The notes: a model not told the origin generated them from the letters alone. A stretch of 64,000 bases of DNA from Anthoceros angustus (GCA_010909165.1 MU008162.1:434001-498000); one strand, 5' to 3'. Counted from the first letter of the stretch, positions 48,326-59,400 are shown. Program-made: numbers and translations.

Positions 48326-48929
48326 AGAAGTATTAAAATATTCAATAAAACATATAGAATCAAGAAATTTATGCCTAATGCATCAACATCTATTCATGGG
48401 GGCATAAGTCTAATATAGTCTGTTCATTGAATGGCGTGGTCCTTGGGTCCTATTTTAGACCGGAACATGATACTTTTTGAAGGGGGGGAATATAGTAACC
48501 CCTTTCGATCGCAATGGCACCCCCTTGTCACATTTTACACCCTTCCTGCGATAACATATCTGCCAAGCTTTGATAATGGGCACACCCTTTCTGAGTCCAT
48601 ACCTTAAATAAAAGACGCAATTTCAATTGTACACCCCAGAACTAGAGCACTATAGGGCGCCGGCCCGTTTGCGTTTTTGTAGAATGCACAGTGGGCTGCC
48701 GTTTATTACAACCGAAAACATTTACTTTTCAAGTGGTGGAACACAATAAAATCATGGATTTTTAAGTAGAGTCTCATTTCGATTCGTGGAAAACCTTGCA
48801 ACAAACAACTGCTAAAGGAGGAAGTGGTCATCAACATCAACAATAGTCATTAAATAGGGCGGCTTAGCAACTCGTCCATGCCTTACGTCGAAATTGAGTC
48901 AAGGACCACTGCCAAATTCCGAAGGCGGT
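48326..48929. other. Spacer, nothing recognised
   Basis: No supported gene or repeat. Confidence 0.5.
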
Positions 48930-49150
48930 CCATATGGCTAGGGGAGGGCGCCGGCCGGCCCGCCCATGGGCGGTGTGTTGGGGCGCGGCGGTGGCCCACA
49001 AGGCGGTGGTGCTAGGAGGGCCCGGCCGGCCCGCCCATGGGCGGTGTGTTGGGGAGGCCTGGCTCCACCCGCATGCACCGGGTGGTGCTAAGGAAGGCCG
49101 GCCGCCTCAGCACCACCCGCCGCTGCATGCGGTGGAGCTAGGAGGGACAA
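48930..49150. repeat. GC-rich island with a direct repeat and palindromes
   Basis: CCGGCCGGCCCGCCCATGGG plus GCGGTGTGTTGGGG occurs at about 48950 and 49022. Each copy contains the perfect palindrome CCGCCCATGGGCGG, and GGCCGGCC. The block is sharply more GC-rich than both flanks. Confidence 0.75.
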
Positions 49151-49519
49151 GAAGAGATGCAGTATCCTATCATCGGAAGGCGTGGCCCATTTGCGGGGAA
49201 GGGTTAAAAGATTTGCGTCCATAGGATTCTTGAAGAGTACAAGTGATGCGAAGCCTTTTGGGTGGACGAAGGAGATTCCGCCATTGTGGTGAATAACATC
49301 GGGCTAGCGCTAGAGCGTCCTTGGAAGCGATTTTCACATGCAGTGGATCATCTGACCACCACTTCAAGTGCGGATGAAGCTTATTGGATGAGGCATTATT
49401 GAGGGACCTCTCACGCATGTGTATGTACTTGGGGCATATCAAAATGCCGGAAGGCAATAGTGGGAATAAGCGGATGAATGGGGACATAACGAACCGAAGG
49501 ATGTTTTTAGCGATTGCCG

Positions 49520-49963
49520 TGCACTACGGACACGCATAACAGGCCATTCTGGATTCGGGAGGTCATTGACGCGAAGCTAAATGCACCACGACCTCACTTT
49601 ATTATCCACTAGTATCGGACCGAGCACACAGATGCGTACGAAGGGAGATATGTGCAGGAATACATAGTCCGCCAGAGTGCCAACCCATCTGGTTCAATGC
49701 TGAGTAAAACAGGGAATAAGGTCCATCACCCAAAAAACATACTGGAGGTGTTTATGAATGAAACAGTCATCCTGTATGATGGGTTTGTGTTGAACGCACG
49801 GAAACATTTGTATGCGGTGGACAAAAGAGAGATAAAGGATAAGGTCTGCGAGTTGCGTGGCTTCATACAGCCTGCGAGTCAAAATGCCGCTGAAGATAGT
49901 GATGGCAATGCTGGAGAAGATGGACCAAGTGATGACGAAGGATTGAACTCTGGGGATGAGTGA
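49520..49963 (+). pseudogene. Second DNA-methylase-like fragment with acidic tail
   Basis: From about 49560 the frame reads REVIDAKLNAPRPHFII, then, after a stop, TDAYEGRYVQEYIVRQSAN, GNKVHHPKNILEVFMNETV, a short LYDGF segment and ARKHLYAVDKREIKDKVC, ending in a Glu/Asp-rich tail at 49961. The run (H-P-K then a strand, a D-x-F segment and AVD with a basic residue) resembles the SAM-binding half of beta-class methyltransferases, but the G-x-G-S/T loop appears to have been lost by deletion. The acidic tail parallels that of the methylase-like ORF ending at 41162. Most likely an inactive relative. Confidence 0.4.
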
Positions 49964-50314
49964 AACTCAAATCATAGTTTTTGCCGGGGTCCTAGAGTGA
50001 ATGTTGTACGTCCGGTTCTAGATATTACCGTGTTTTGGAAATACCCTGTCCGTGGCTTTTGTTGTTTCTTTACTAAACTACATTTTCCTTCCAAAACTAA
50101 ATTTACGATCGTCCCTTCCCAGCAGAAATGGTCTTCATTACAGGTCCCACTTTGCATTAATCCCATAGGTTCGAGTTTGCGACCACCATTCGATAGAAAC
50201 ATTGCTGGGTGGATAGTAGTAACTTTACTGGGTGACATCCTTTTTTTCGAAGATGTTTTCCGGAATGACTAATAAACGCTGTTTTAGGGCCCATCAAAAA
50301 CCCCCTTCAGAGAT

Positions 50315-50668
50315 TACCGTACCCCAAGGGGTGATTCGGCGTTAATTAATTAAAATTAGTAAAAGTTGAAAATCTAGAAATTATTATACTTAAAATGTTG
50401 AATAGGTAAAAATTTATGAGTTTATGATGCCGAAAATAAGGAAACTAGGGTTTGTGTGGAAAATTAAGGCCTATTTAGGGGAGGTCTATACATATCCATT
50501 AGTTTTATATATATACCTATATATTTTAATAAATGTTGAAATTTGATAAAATTATTTTTTGTAAATGTTGAAATTTTGAAAAATATAAATATTTATGTTG
50601 AACCTTATTTTTTTCAAAAAATAATTATTTCGGCATTATCGTGTTGAACCACCCCTCGGGGTACGGTA
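50315..50668. mobile_element. MITE-like element with about 22-bp terminal inverted repeats
   Basis: The left end TACCGTACCCCAAGGGGTG (50315) is mirrored by the right end CACCCCTCGGGGTACGGTA (to 50668). With the outermost TA as target duplication the element is 350 bp, starting CCGTACCCC. The interior is strongly AT-rich and has no ORF. The terminus also has an internal palindrome (CCCC..GGGG). TA target and small size suggest a Tc1/mariner-type or Harbinger-type MITE; I cannot tell which. Confidence 0.75.
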
Positions 50669-51168
50669 TTTATGGAAAACCCCCATCGAGATTATTCACC
50701 CCCTTCAAAAATTATGGTGTTCCGGCACTTAACGAGACTATCTGTCCCCGATGTCTCGTATCGGGAAGTGCACTCCTGATGTATACATGACAACTATGCC
50801 TCTATGTTTATCCTCAAGCCCGCAATGAGTGTTCATCCTCGCTACCTCACTTATGGAAGAGGCCTTCCCGATCCTTGACCTGCAAACCTAACAATACGTT
50901 CTAAGAAATTCCCATAGGCCTGAACTACTACCAAGTTAGAAAAGGCTAAACCACATGCTGTCTGTTTGGCCAGCAGTCCGTGAACACCTCAGGGCAATAG
51001 AATCCCATCCCACAGCATTGCGGCTTCACTCTTTTGAATCCTAGCTCATAGGTAAGGATAGGGCCACCAGTGCTACACATGGGTGTTTCAAACTGGCATC
51101 ATGAGTAGTGGAACCGACCCTACCATGAGGGTTATGAAGGTGTCCACGTATGGCTGCAATAGCAAAAT
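50669..51168. other. Spacer, nothing recognised
   Basis: No supported gene. Confidence 0.5.
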
Positions 51169-51250
51169 CCAAGGTGACCTTGGTTGCAGCAGCGAAATCC
51201 AAGGTCACCTTGGCTATAGCAGCGAAATCCAAGGTCACCTTGGCTGCAGG
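51155..51250. repeat. Three 30-bp repeats each with a 15-bp palindrome
   Basis: AGCAGCGAAATCCAAGGTCA-type units with exact 30-bp period. CCAAGGT(G/C)ACCTTGG lies at 51169-51183, 51199-51213 and 51229-51243, a perfect inverted repeat around one centre base. Confidence 0.92.
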
Positions 51251-52218
51251 GCAAGCTCAAATTGGACTTCAAGGCTCTTACTAGCCATTGGCAAGGTCAT
51301 CCAAACTAGTGCTTAGTACAGAACCAACAAGTTTCTACCTACACCCAAGTTAAGATTCTGAGCAGAAAATAGGTTGGAGACCCAAGGAATAATGTTTCTT
51401 TTGCCTCTTCACAAATTAGACGCAATTGACAATTTGGGGCTACAACTTACTAGTATCTCCACCACGCCACATACTTTTGTGTGAAAATTGGAGAAGTGTT
51501 CAAAATTCTTCCGGATCTTGCTAATCTCGCAATGTGGAACTCCTTATTGCTACATCCATGTATGGCCCTGACCGTCCCAAGTGGCTTGGCCCCTTCTCCG
51601 CCAGCACTCCATCATACCTGAAGGAAGAATTTCCTGGCGACTGTTGACGGCCGGGCCTATCCGCGGACCCCAGACATTCACAAGAACAGGAGTTGGAGTT
51701 GATCCATGCTCGCGGGGCTATGCTATGGAGTGACAGTGTGTGTGCCGTGGCCATGGGTACTACAAATCGGTCCAGAAATGCCCAGATCCGATCGGAGCTT
51801 GGAACATCTTTCGTTCTTCCTCGTCTTTCGATTTGAGGAGTCCTCGTAGGACGTTGACTTGAGACACTGAGATAGGACTTGCTCGGCACATTTGTAACTA
51901 TTTATTTTACAAAGCACAGAATTTATTGAAAAAAAAGGTGGCTATATATGTGGTATATGGGTTCACTAATTATCGTATTGAAAATTAATCGTGTGATTAC
52001 CTTAAGTGCTACATATAGATGTTCTCTACTCTTCAAGGCTATAAGTCCAACCTTTTGATAGAGCTTGTTTGGTTGATCGGTGAATAATAATAATCCAAGA
52101 TAAAATCTTATTCTTAATCTCTCATTTGATTTACGAGGACAAAAGCCAATCCAAGACAAAGTTATGGGTCTTTTGAATCATTTGTAATCTTCCACTTGAC
52201 TTACAAGAACAAATTATT
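51251..52218. other. Spacer, nothing recognised
   Basis: Short frames only. The part from about 51900 is AT-rich. Confidence 0.45.
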
Positions 52219-52647
52219 ATGAAGTATGTGAATAATGTCGAAGCATGGCAAAATTGGAAGTATGTTCCAAAAAATCACACTTTGCACATTAACATATGGG
52301 GATTTCTTAATGGAGATCCAAATACAGAAATGATGGCTTATCAAATATTATTATCACTTCCACATCTTGTGACATCCATTGTAATGTATTGCCTCTATGA
52401 AGTCAACTTTAGACCCTACCATGATGAGATGCTAATTAGTAATAAAGTTTTAGTTGATGAAGATAGAGTCAAAGATATAGTTGAAAGTCTCAATGAGCTT
52501 TCTGTATGGTCAAATCTCCCAAGAGTTCAAGACATTTCACCTTCGAAAAGGAAGTCACATACGAAGAATTTGTGTATCCACTGTAGAATAATGTTTCGTA
52601 GTTACATACAAGCAAGGATGGAAAGGGACGATATATGCCCATTATAA
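52219..52647 (+). CDS. Hypothetical protein, 142 residues
   Basis: An open frame in AT-rich DNA with ordinary amino-acid composition (MKYVNNVEAWQNWKYV..., MMAYQILLSLPHLVTSIVMY, DEDRVKDIVESLNELSVW). No family recognised, no introns evident, and no copy elsewhere in the window. It lies upstream of the CACTA-like end at 53017 and could be cargo or a fragment of an element gene. Confidence 0.3.
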   Translation: MKYVNNVEAWQNWKYVPKNHTLHINIWGFLNGDPNTEMMAYQILLSLPHLVTSIVMYCLYEVNFRPYHDEMLISNKVLVDEDRVKDIVESLNELSVWSNLPRVQDISPSKRKSHTKNLCIHCRIMFRSYIQARMERDDICPL

Positions 52648-52699
52648 CTCTTGGACTGGGAATAATGAAATCCTGAATCACATATGCCCCCATGAAACC

Positions 52700-53018
52700 A
52701 TTCCACACACCATTGCCATGAAACCATAGTAGTTAATAAACCATGGTTTATCAATCGGTGATTTAGGGTTTACACCAGTTTTACATCCATAGTAAAAAGT
52801 TGTGGTTAATTTATGTAGTAAAGTAAACTATAGGTACGTACATACTCCATATACATACCGTATTAAAGTATGGTATATAGCCTGGTATACGATATGAGGA
52901 TATTACCACGGAAATTAACGCTTTGTGTTTACTACGGGCGTTTTACTACTGTAGTAGTAATCCTATAGTAAAGTTCGTTGTAAAGTCTGTGATAAAGGGC
53001 ATGGTTTCCTAGTAGTGG
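52700..53018. mobile_element. CACTA-like right terminus with subterminal repeats
   Basis: The end GGTTTCCTAGTAGTGG reads on the minus strand as CCACTACTAGGAAACC, containing CACTACTAGGAAA, a standard CACTA (CMC/EnSpm) terminus. Inside it, CATAGTAAA, AGTAAAGT and TATAGTAAAG recur, like subterminal repeats. The left end was not found with certainty; AAACCATAGTAGTTAA near 52722 is a weak candidate, which would give a short non-autonomous element. Confidence 0.55.
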
Positions 53019-53740
53019 CTGCACATGATGCCGTTCGCGACGTCATGTTCTCCATGGCCAAGGAGAGTGGATTTCTTCTGCATACGGAACGCCCATACAC
53101 CCTGTGCAATGACGTGTCGCTCAGGGCGGATCTATTTCTTCCCAGGGAACAGGGGGATCAAATCTCTGTCGTGAGCACGTCATCATCAACCCTCCGGGTC
53201 AGGTGGTGGAGAGATGCACGACATCCAAAGTACACGAGTATATGCCTATGCAAGACGGCCATGACTTCATCGGCGGATCTATTTCTTCGCAGGGAACAGG
53301 GGGATCAAATCTCTGTCGTGAGCACGTTTGTGAGAACGTCATCATCAACCCTCCGGGTTAGGTGGTAGAGAGATGCACGACATCCAAAGTACACGAGTAT
53401 ACGCCTATGCAAGACGGCCATGACTTCATCCCCCTCGCCATCAAGACCTTCAGGGTCATGGGCAAGGATTTTGAACGACTCATAAAGGATTGAGCTAAAG
53501 CCTATCACGTTCAACCGAACAAGGTGGGTTTCCCCCTTTCTTCAGTCCTCAGTGGTGGCTTTCTTTCGACAGTGGGTCTCCATCGCCATGTAGAGAACGT
53601 TAGCCAATGCTATTTATAGGATGGCAAGGGAGATGCGGCATCAGCAGCACAAATTGTAGGTAGACCTTTTCTTATTTTTGACCAGGACATACTTGGGACG
53701 ATTAATTATTTCGGGATCGACAAACGGGGGGCTAGCCCCC
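53018..53740 (+). pseudogene. LINE-type reverse transcriptase C-terminal fragment
   Basis: It begins directly at the CACTA-like end with AAHDAVRDVMFSMAKESGF, matching THDAVWDVMFSIAREGGF of the minus-strand LINE at 38868, then SLRADLFLPREQGDQISVV. After a shift it continues VHEYTPMQDGHDF and PLAIKTFRVMGKDFERLIKD (about 53395-53491). A block of about 140 bp (GATCTATTTCTTC.CAGGGAA) is duplicated at 53139 and 53275, splitting the frame. The upstream part, with the Cys motif, is missing. Confidence 0.65.
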
Positions 53741-54330
53741 CGCCCTTGGCCCTTTAATGGGTTGTTCCCATCGGGTAGATGGTTTTTCCATCTCTTCTTT
53801 TCCATATAAAGTCTCCACATTTCTTCCTATAATCGTCTCTTCCGTCGTCGCCAACACCCTGAGTATGATCCTTAACGAGGAATATGAGGACATGACACGG
53901 GTCATGACACCCCGAACATCCTTCCTCGTTAACGATGGCGTTCTCTACATCGTTATGGAGCCGGTTTTGAGGCGGATTTACGGGAAGTTCTGGAAGTTCG
54001 GGAGGATCATTCCTGCGGACGTCCTCTTTTTCTTCCTCCTTGTTTGCCTCATCAGGTTGCCCTATTTCCTGAACATGACCCCGGCCGAACTACCAGAGCC
54101 CATGGTTCCTCCTCGCTCGTCCTATTCCAGCGAAAGCGCGGACGGAAACACTTCACACCACAACCAAAACTTCACGATCTACAACGAATGGAAACCATAG
54201 CGCTAGCTGCTTGTTACAAGCATACCTTCGTCGGTTTGTGAAAGCTTTGTTTGTGGACTTGGAACGACCTGAGGATTTGGAACGACTCCACTCTCGAAGA
54301 AATGTATCGGAAAACGTCGTATGCCTCATC
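53741..54330 (-). pseudogene. Fragment related to the acidic protein at 55209-55760
   Basis: A minus-strand frame gives QPDEANKEEEKEDVRRN and PPELPELPVNPPQNRLHNDV around 54070-53960. It parallels the [12 protein letters not shown] stretch of the copy at about 55620, and nucleotide similarity continues through the adjoining 230-bp module. The + strand frame of 147 residues in the same place (53757-54200) is probably its shadow. Coding status is uncertain; no family recognised. Confidence 0.35.
54090..54330. repeat. Dispersed 230-bp module, copy 1
   Basis: Runs from CCCATGGTTCCTCCTCGCTC to GGAAAACGTCGT. Related copies at 55715-55965 and 56045-56265 share GGAACGACTC-like sequence, TCTCGAAGAAATG.ATCGGAAAACGT and CC(C/T)C.TCCTCC. 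Confidence 0.6.
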
Positions 54331-55208
54331 AAGCTACGATAAGTGTCTGTTGCCTGTATAATTCTTCGCTCTGCATCTGCTGCTACATTTTCAAGCCTCT
54401 ATTCATCTTCATGCGTAGGCATATCCAGCAATCACGGCAGTCGAAGAGTAAACAGTCCTCTTGTCACCCAGCCTGTGGAAGACCTGGATCGGAGCTTCCA
54501 GAAGGGCCTTCTTCGTTCGGCATCCTGCAGTAGGTACCAATACACTTTCACCGAAGACGGGCAGCCCTGCTGATAAAAAAGATGCACCACATCCAATGCC
54601 CTGTACAGAAGCAATCCCGAGTTGAGACGGTGATGAGCATAAATTAGATTCCACTAGCTGGAGGCTACAAAATTGACACATTCCATGTGATACTGCTGGT
54701 AACCTTGTGAGGAAGAGGAAAGCTTAGCTGCAACGTGCTCAAATTTAAAGCTACACATTCACCTCGTCAATTCTCATTTCAAAATAGAGTGCTCCCCTCC
54801 TCCTAGGAACACCTCAAATCTCTAGTTTGAGGGAGGAAAGGCTTACACAACCTAATGTCCTACCCAATATCGGCAATCAGGGGGCTCTACACTAGTAGCT
54901 AGTACACACACCTGCACTTAAAATGCTCCAGCTTGATGCCTTCTTGCATAGATGAAGGCATCGACCTACAGCGAATGTTCAGGGTTTAGGGTTTAAATGA
55001 ATGTTGCTGCCAAAGCTCTGACACAACGCGGAATTGGAAGAGAATGTGTCTTCACGTTGGGCACACTGTGGGAAGGGAATTTTACAGTCGATCATGCGAG
55101 TCGCATAGAAAAACCGTCTGAAGGTACAGAGTTAAAAGAGAGAGAGAAACTTGCATGGCAATCTGTTCTCAACCTTAATGCGTTTTCTGTTCGCTACTTC
55201 TGGCGTCC
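54331..55208. other. No gene recognised
   Basis: Contains a telomere-like AGGGTTTAGGGTTTAAATG at 54981-54999 (plant telo-box type) directly before an ATG of a 71-residue frame (54997-55209) that I cannot assign. Otherwise nothing supported. Confidence 0.4.
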
Positions 55209-55760
55209 TTAAACTGAGTCATGCTGATGTCTTAGCATAAATTGCACAGTGGTTTTCTGCAATTTCAACTGCTGCGTTACCTCCAACATCCGGAACATCA
55301 GTTTGCACTGTCGGACGCTTTCCTCATGCATCCTTTCAGCCATTCGCAGTACTTGGCTCCTGGCGGCGGATCGCTCTGATGCAGGAACCGCCACTTTCTG
55401 TGAAGGTATTCAGCAGTTGATCAAGCGTGGGATTTGCAGTAGGTTCTGAATCTTCCAAGGTAGGTTCTGGTTCTGGTGCCGGTGCTGGTTCTGGTTCTGG
55501 TGCCGGTGCTGGTGCTGGTGCTGGTTCTGGTTCGGGTTCGGGTTCTGGTTCGGGTTCGGGTTCGGGTTCGGGTTCTGCTTCTGGTTCTGGTTCTGGATCT
55601 CCCTAGCTGTTTGCCTCATCTTCCTCTTCCTCGTTGTTTGCCTCGTCATTCACTTCCGCGTTGCTTGCCTCATCGTCCTCTTCCTCCCAGTTGAATTCCT
55701 CAACAGAGCCACCAGTGCCCATGTTTCCTCCCCGCTCCTCCCAACGCTGCCGAAACGCTG
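55209..55760 (-). CDS. Acidic, Glu-Pro-repeat, coiled-coil protein fragment
   Basis: On the minus strand from about 55730 a frame reads [20 protein letters not shown] and more acidic sequence, has one in-frame stop near 55606, then a Glu-Pro/Ala-Pro dipeptide repeat encoded by the hexanucleotide tract, and [21 protein letters not shown] frame shift leads to [20 protein letters not shown] and [20 protein letters not shown], a probable coiled coil, with a stop at 55209. The layout (acidic region, low-complexity linker, C-terminal coiled coil) resembles accessory DNA-binding proteins of DNA transposons, but I see no Myb/SANT domain and assign no function. The stop and shift suggest decay or sequence error. 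Confidence 0.4.
55458..55606. repeat. GGTTCT/GGTGCT hexanucleotide repeat
   Basis: About 23 six-base units varying at positions 4-6 (GGTTCT, GGTGCC, GGTGCT, GGTTCG). It is in phase with the minus-strand acidic frame, where it encodes Glu-Pro and Ala-Pro. Confidence 0.92.
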
Positions 55761-55965
55761 CCGCGATTCAAATATTGACAGCAATTCAAGTCTTTACACC
55801 AGAACCAAGACATCACTAAAGCGAAGGGAAACAACAGCGCTGGCTGATTCTAACGAGCATACCTCTCTGTCGGACTGTACGCCTTGTTGGAGCAAGTTGA
55901 AACGACTCAAAGGATTCTCAAAGAAATGCATGGAAAAACGTTGTGAAAGAAATGTTACCTTGAAT
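55715..55965. repeat. Dispersed 230-bp module, copy 2
   Basis: CCCATGTTTCCTCCCCGCTC through AAGAAATGCATGGAAAAACG; see copy 1. The best-matching part is the last 60 bases (GAAACGACTC..AGGATTCTCAAAGAAATG). Confidence 0.6.
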
Positions 55966-56044
55966 TCGAGCGTGTCAAGGCTAGTCGGCTAGTCGGGACT
56001 CCGGAGTCGCTTGAGAGAAAAAACGTTAGAGGGATAAATATGGA

Positions 56045-56265
56045 CCACGCTCCACGCTCCTCCTAATCCAGCAGAACGCGCCTGCCGCAATCGAAGTCGG
56101 AACACCACAACCAAAGGCTTCATTAATAGAGGGAAGCCCCAGCCCTAGCTGCTTCTAGTAGGAAAACGTCGGTTTATAAGCCTTGCTTGTCCATTTGGAA
56201 CGACTCGAGGATTTTGAACGACTCGACTCTCGAAGAAATGCATCGGAAAACGTTGTGGAATGTTA
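56045..56265. repeat. Dispersed 230-bp module, copy 3, upstream of the CNOT9-like gene
   Basis: From CACGCTCCTCCTAATCCAGC to CATCGGAAAACGTTGTGG. It ends about 170 bp before the first ATG of the CNOT9-like gene, so it lies in that gene's promoter region. Confidence 0.6.
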
Positions 56266-56431
56266 TCTTGAATCAGAACGTGTGAGGCCAGTCGAGAGTT
56301 GCGCTCCTCGTCGTGTTTGCCATTGATTGGCCAGGGCCTTGCGTGATGAGCGGCTGTGTGCAGAGTGGAAGGCATTGCGTGTATGGAGCAGTACACTGTA
56401 CAGCCCTAGGAGCGACTGAGAGCTGAATCCG

Positions 56432-59400
56432 ATGGATCCCCCGGAAATGGACTTCCGATTGCCTGATCAGGATGAGCTGGAGGAAGCGATTGCTCTTGAT
56501 GCATTGGAAATGGATCCCCCGTTTCCTACATTTCGGGATCAGAAGAAACTAGCGACGTCGACGGCGGAAGCGCAGAGAACGCTACTGTATCAAATGGAGG
56601 CTAGATTGCGCCGACATGCGAGGTTGAATGCCGAGCTGAATGAAAGATTGCGGTCTGAATTTCCTGAAGTGCAAGATCTGGATGCGGGAGCCTCAGAAGC
56701 AGCATGTGATACCAGTGACTCCAGCTGCGTTTCCGTGACCTCGCAGGAGACAGGTGATCTCTCAGGTAGCCCTATCCGTTGTGTGCTCCATCTTTTCAGA
56801 ATTGCGATGCAAGTAGGTTTCATTGTAGTCAAGAGAGATGAGAATCGAGGCTCCGGGCGCTGCCTAGGCTAACACGGGACATATGCTTACCGGGATGCGC
56901 TGTAAGCTGGATGTTGCCACATGTATCCAGAGCCGAGCAGTGTCTATCGCTCTAGAGTGTTCTCTTCTCTGTCTGACGATACATGAGGCCGAACAGTCGA
57001 TGGAGTCCCGATCTATCTGGTTGACATACTCGGATCTGTCTGGAGAATTCTGTCGGTTTGTAAATCGACTGATTACGTACTGCAGAGCGGTGCAGACGAA
57101 GGGAATTGGATGTTCCACACGTTGCGGGGAATTGGTAAATCATAGCAGAGCCGTGTCTGCAAGAAGAGTATATTATATGCATGACCATATACACGAATTT
57201 GACAGGGTTCTTTCAAGGTGATCACGAGCAAAATTGCCATTCCTTTGCCTGCAGGTAGTACAGCGTCAAGCAGATCTGGCAGGCGGCGGTCAAAGCAAAA
57301 ATGCTGGTCAAGGCGCCCTATGGGAATTTGTGAAGCGATTGTGAATTTGCAGGACCCTGAACTTCGTGAGGCCACCTTACGGAGCATAAGTAGACATCTG
57401 ATTGAGGTAGAATTATGCCATGGTTGTAAGCTACTTTCTTCAAAACCTATTTTCCTCATCAAGACCTGACGACTAGGAATTGGATATTGCAAGATTGCAT
57501 ACACGCTGGTGGCACACTGGTTAGAGTTGTATTGCATCTATATTCCTTGTGAACTGCATGTAAGTGGACTGGCAGAAATGCAAGGAAGACCCCCCTTACT
57601 ACCGTGAGGCCGCCTTCTATTTATTCAGCTCTTTTACAACCGTAAACACATTACTCCAGGTCAGGACCGATCAATCGACTCAAAGCGCACTACCAAATGG
57701 GAAGTTCCTGAACAATATTTCGATGTGGTCCATATAGGAATTGCTATCTGGACACCAAAAGCTGGCTGATGGTGAGCTGAATCAGAGAGGAGCAAAGCGC
57801 CTTTGCAATGTAGTTACTCTCTTACAGGTCAACATGAAGTGTACCCTCATTCTTAACCGTTATGATTGTGTTTGAGTATTATACCTACGTATATATATGC
57901 GGTCCTAACTCAGACTTCTTGCTAACTTAAATTGCAACTCCAGACCATCGCTTCAAACTCGGAGACTCGTGAAGATTTCGTTGCTGGTAATCTTAAGCTA
58001 TGTTGTATATTAACGTGATTTCCCTCCATGTTGTAGGCAGCTGCTACAATGAAAGGCGGGATGCAATTACTGACCGTCTAATTTACGGCACATTGTAGGA
58101 CTTTTGTTAGTACTAAGATTGACATATTTTGGCAGCTCTCTTGCCCAACTACCTCATTCCTTTCATTAGCTCTAAGTATACGGAAGATGCTTTTGAGGAG
58201 CTGCGAGCAGCGAGTCTTTCTGTATTCGCCATACTCTGCCAGGTGAATCGGCCTTATGATCCACATTTAACCTTTGTAGTAAGTTGACCACTTGGTGCTT
58301 TAGTGCTTCTAGGTGCCTGTACTAAGTTCTATTGTTAGCTTTTGACAGAGTCGTGAAGACTATGTCATCACATGGGCACTAGAAAGCGGCATCATTGGCC
58401 TTTGCATCCATGCAGCGGAGTTTGGGATCGAAGTGGCAAAAGTGGTAAGATCTGTATCACCTAAGATAATGTCTACATATATACATTCGGTTCGTTGTCC
58501 AGAATCCAAGCTTGAATACTTAGACTTATCTCCCTTGTAAAACAATTTACATCTGGATAACCTTGGATATTATTACCGTAGGAACAATTAGCATCTGGAT
58601 ACTCTTGAATATTATTACCGTAGGAACAATTTGCATCTGGATAATCGTGAATATTATTACCGTAGGTTGCCCTGCACACTTTGGAGTGCATATACCTACA
58701 TGATTATGGCCTCAACGCAATATGTGACGAAGGCTCTAACCATCTTGAGCTTATTCTGAAACTGTACGAAGACATGGTGAGTGCCAGTTCCCGCTGATAA
58801 TTTAGTTCAAGAGCTGCTGCAGCATTGTGCAATTGTGCTAGCTGAATAAATTTAGCTACCAACTTCCTCACCGGCACCTCTTGTTTGTGAACTGCAGGTG
58901 ATGGTACTAGGCACAGCACCATGTTTCTCTCCGCGGCTTGTATTCCACATTATCCGGTCTTACTTGGCGCTGTGCCAGCATCCAAGGTAATCTGCACGTC
59001 TCCCAAAACTCAAATGCTTGCCTTGCACATTCCTGACAACATCTCCGAGACCCTGACCTACAGCATGTGGAATTGTTGTCAGGGCCCTGAAACTGATTAT
59101 GAAGGGTTTGCCGCGTGAGATGAAAGATAGCACCTTCCAGGATATATTGCAGGTTAGTGCTTGGGTAAGCTTAGACTACCTTTCCTTCAAATCTTTTATG
59201 AACATTTTCGACCTGGCTGGCGACGAAGGACTTTCATTTCTGATGTGCTATGGTCCGCAGACATATCCAATAGTGCGTCAGATGCATCGCCAGCTATTGC
59301 TCTGCACAGGAGGAACTTCTCAAGCACTTGCCTCCCCAGGCGTTCGCAAATACGAGCCACAAATGGAAAACACAGGGAACAATGTCACGGAGCAGCCGTC

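Noticed and set aside
53757-54200. + strand ORF of 147 codons with a hydrophobic stretch
   Set aside because: The minus strand of the same sequence resembles the acidic protein fragment repeated at 55.6 kb, which is the more consistent reading; both remain weak.
55476-55694. Open frame of Val-Leu-Val-Arg repeats
   Set aside because: Product of the hexanucleotide repeat read in the wrong frame.
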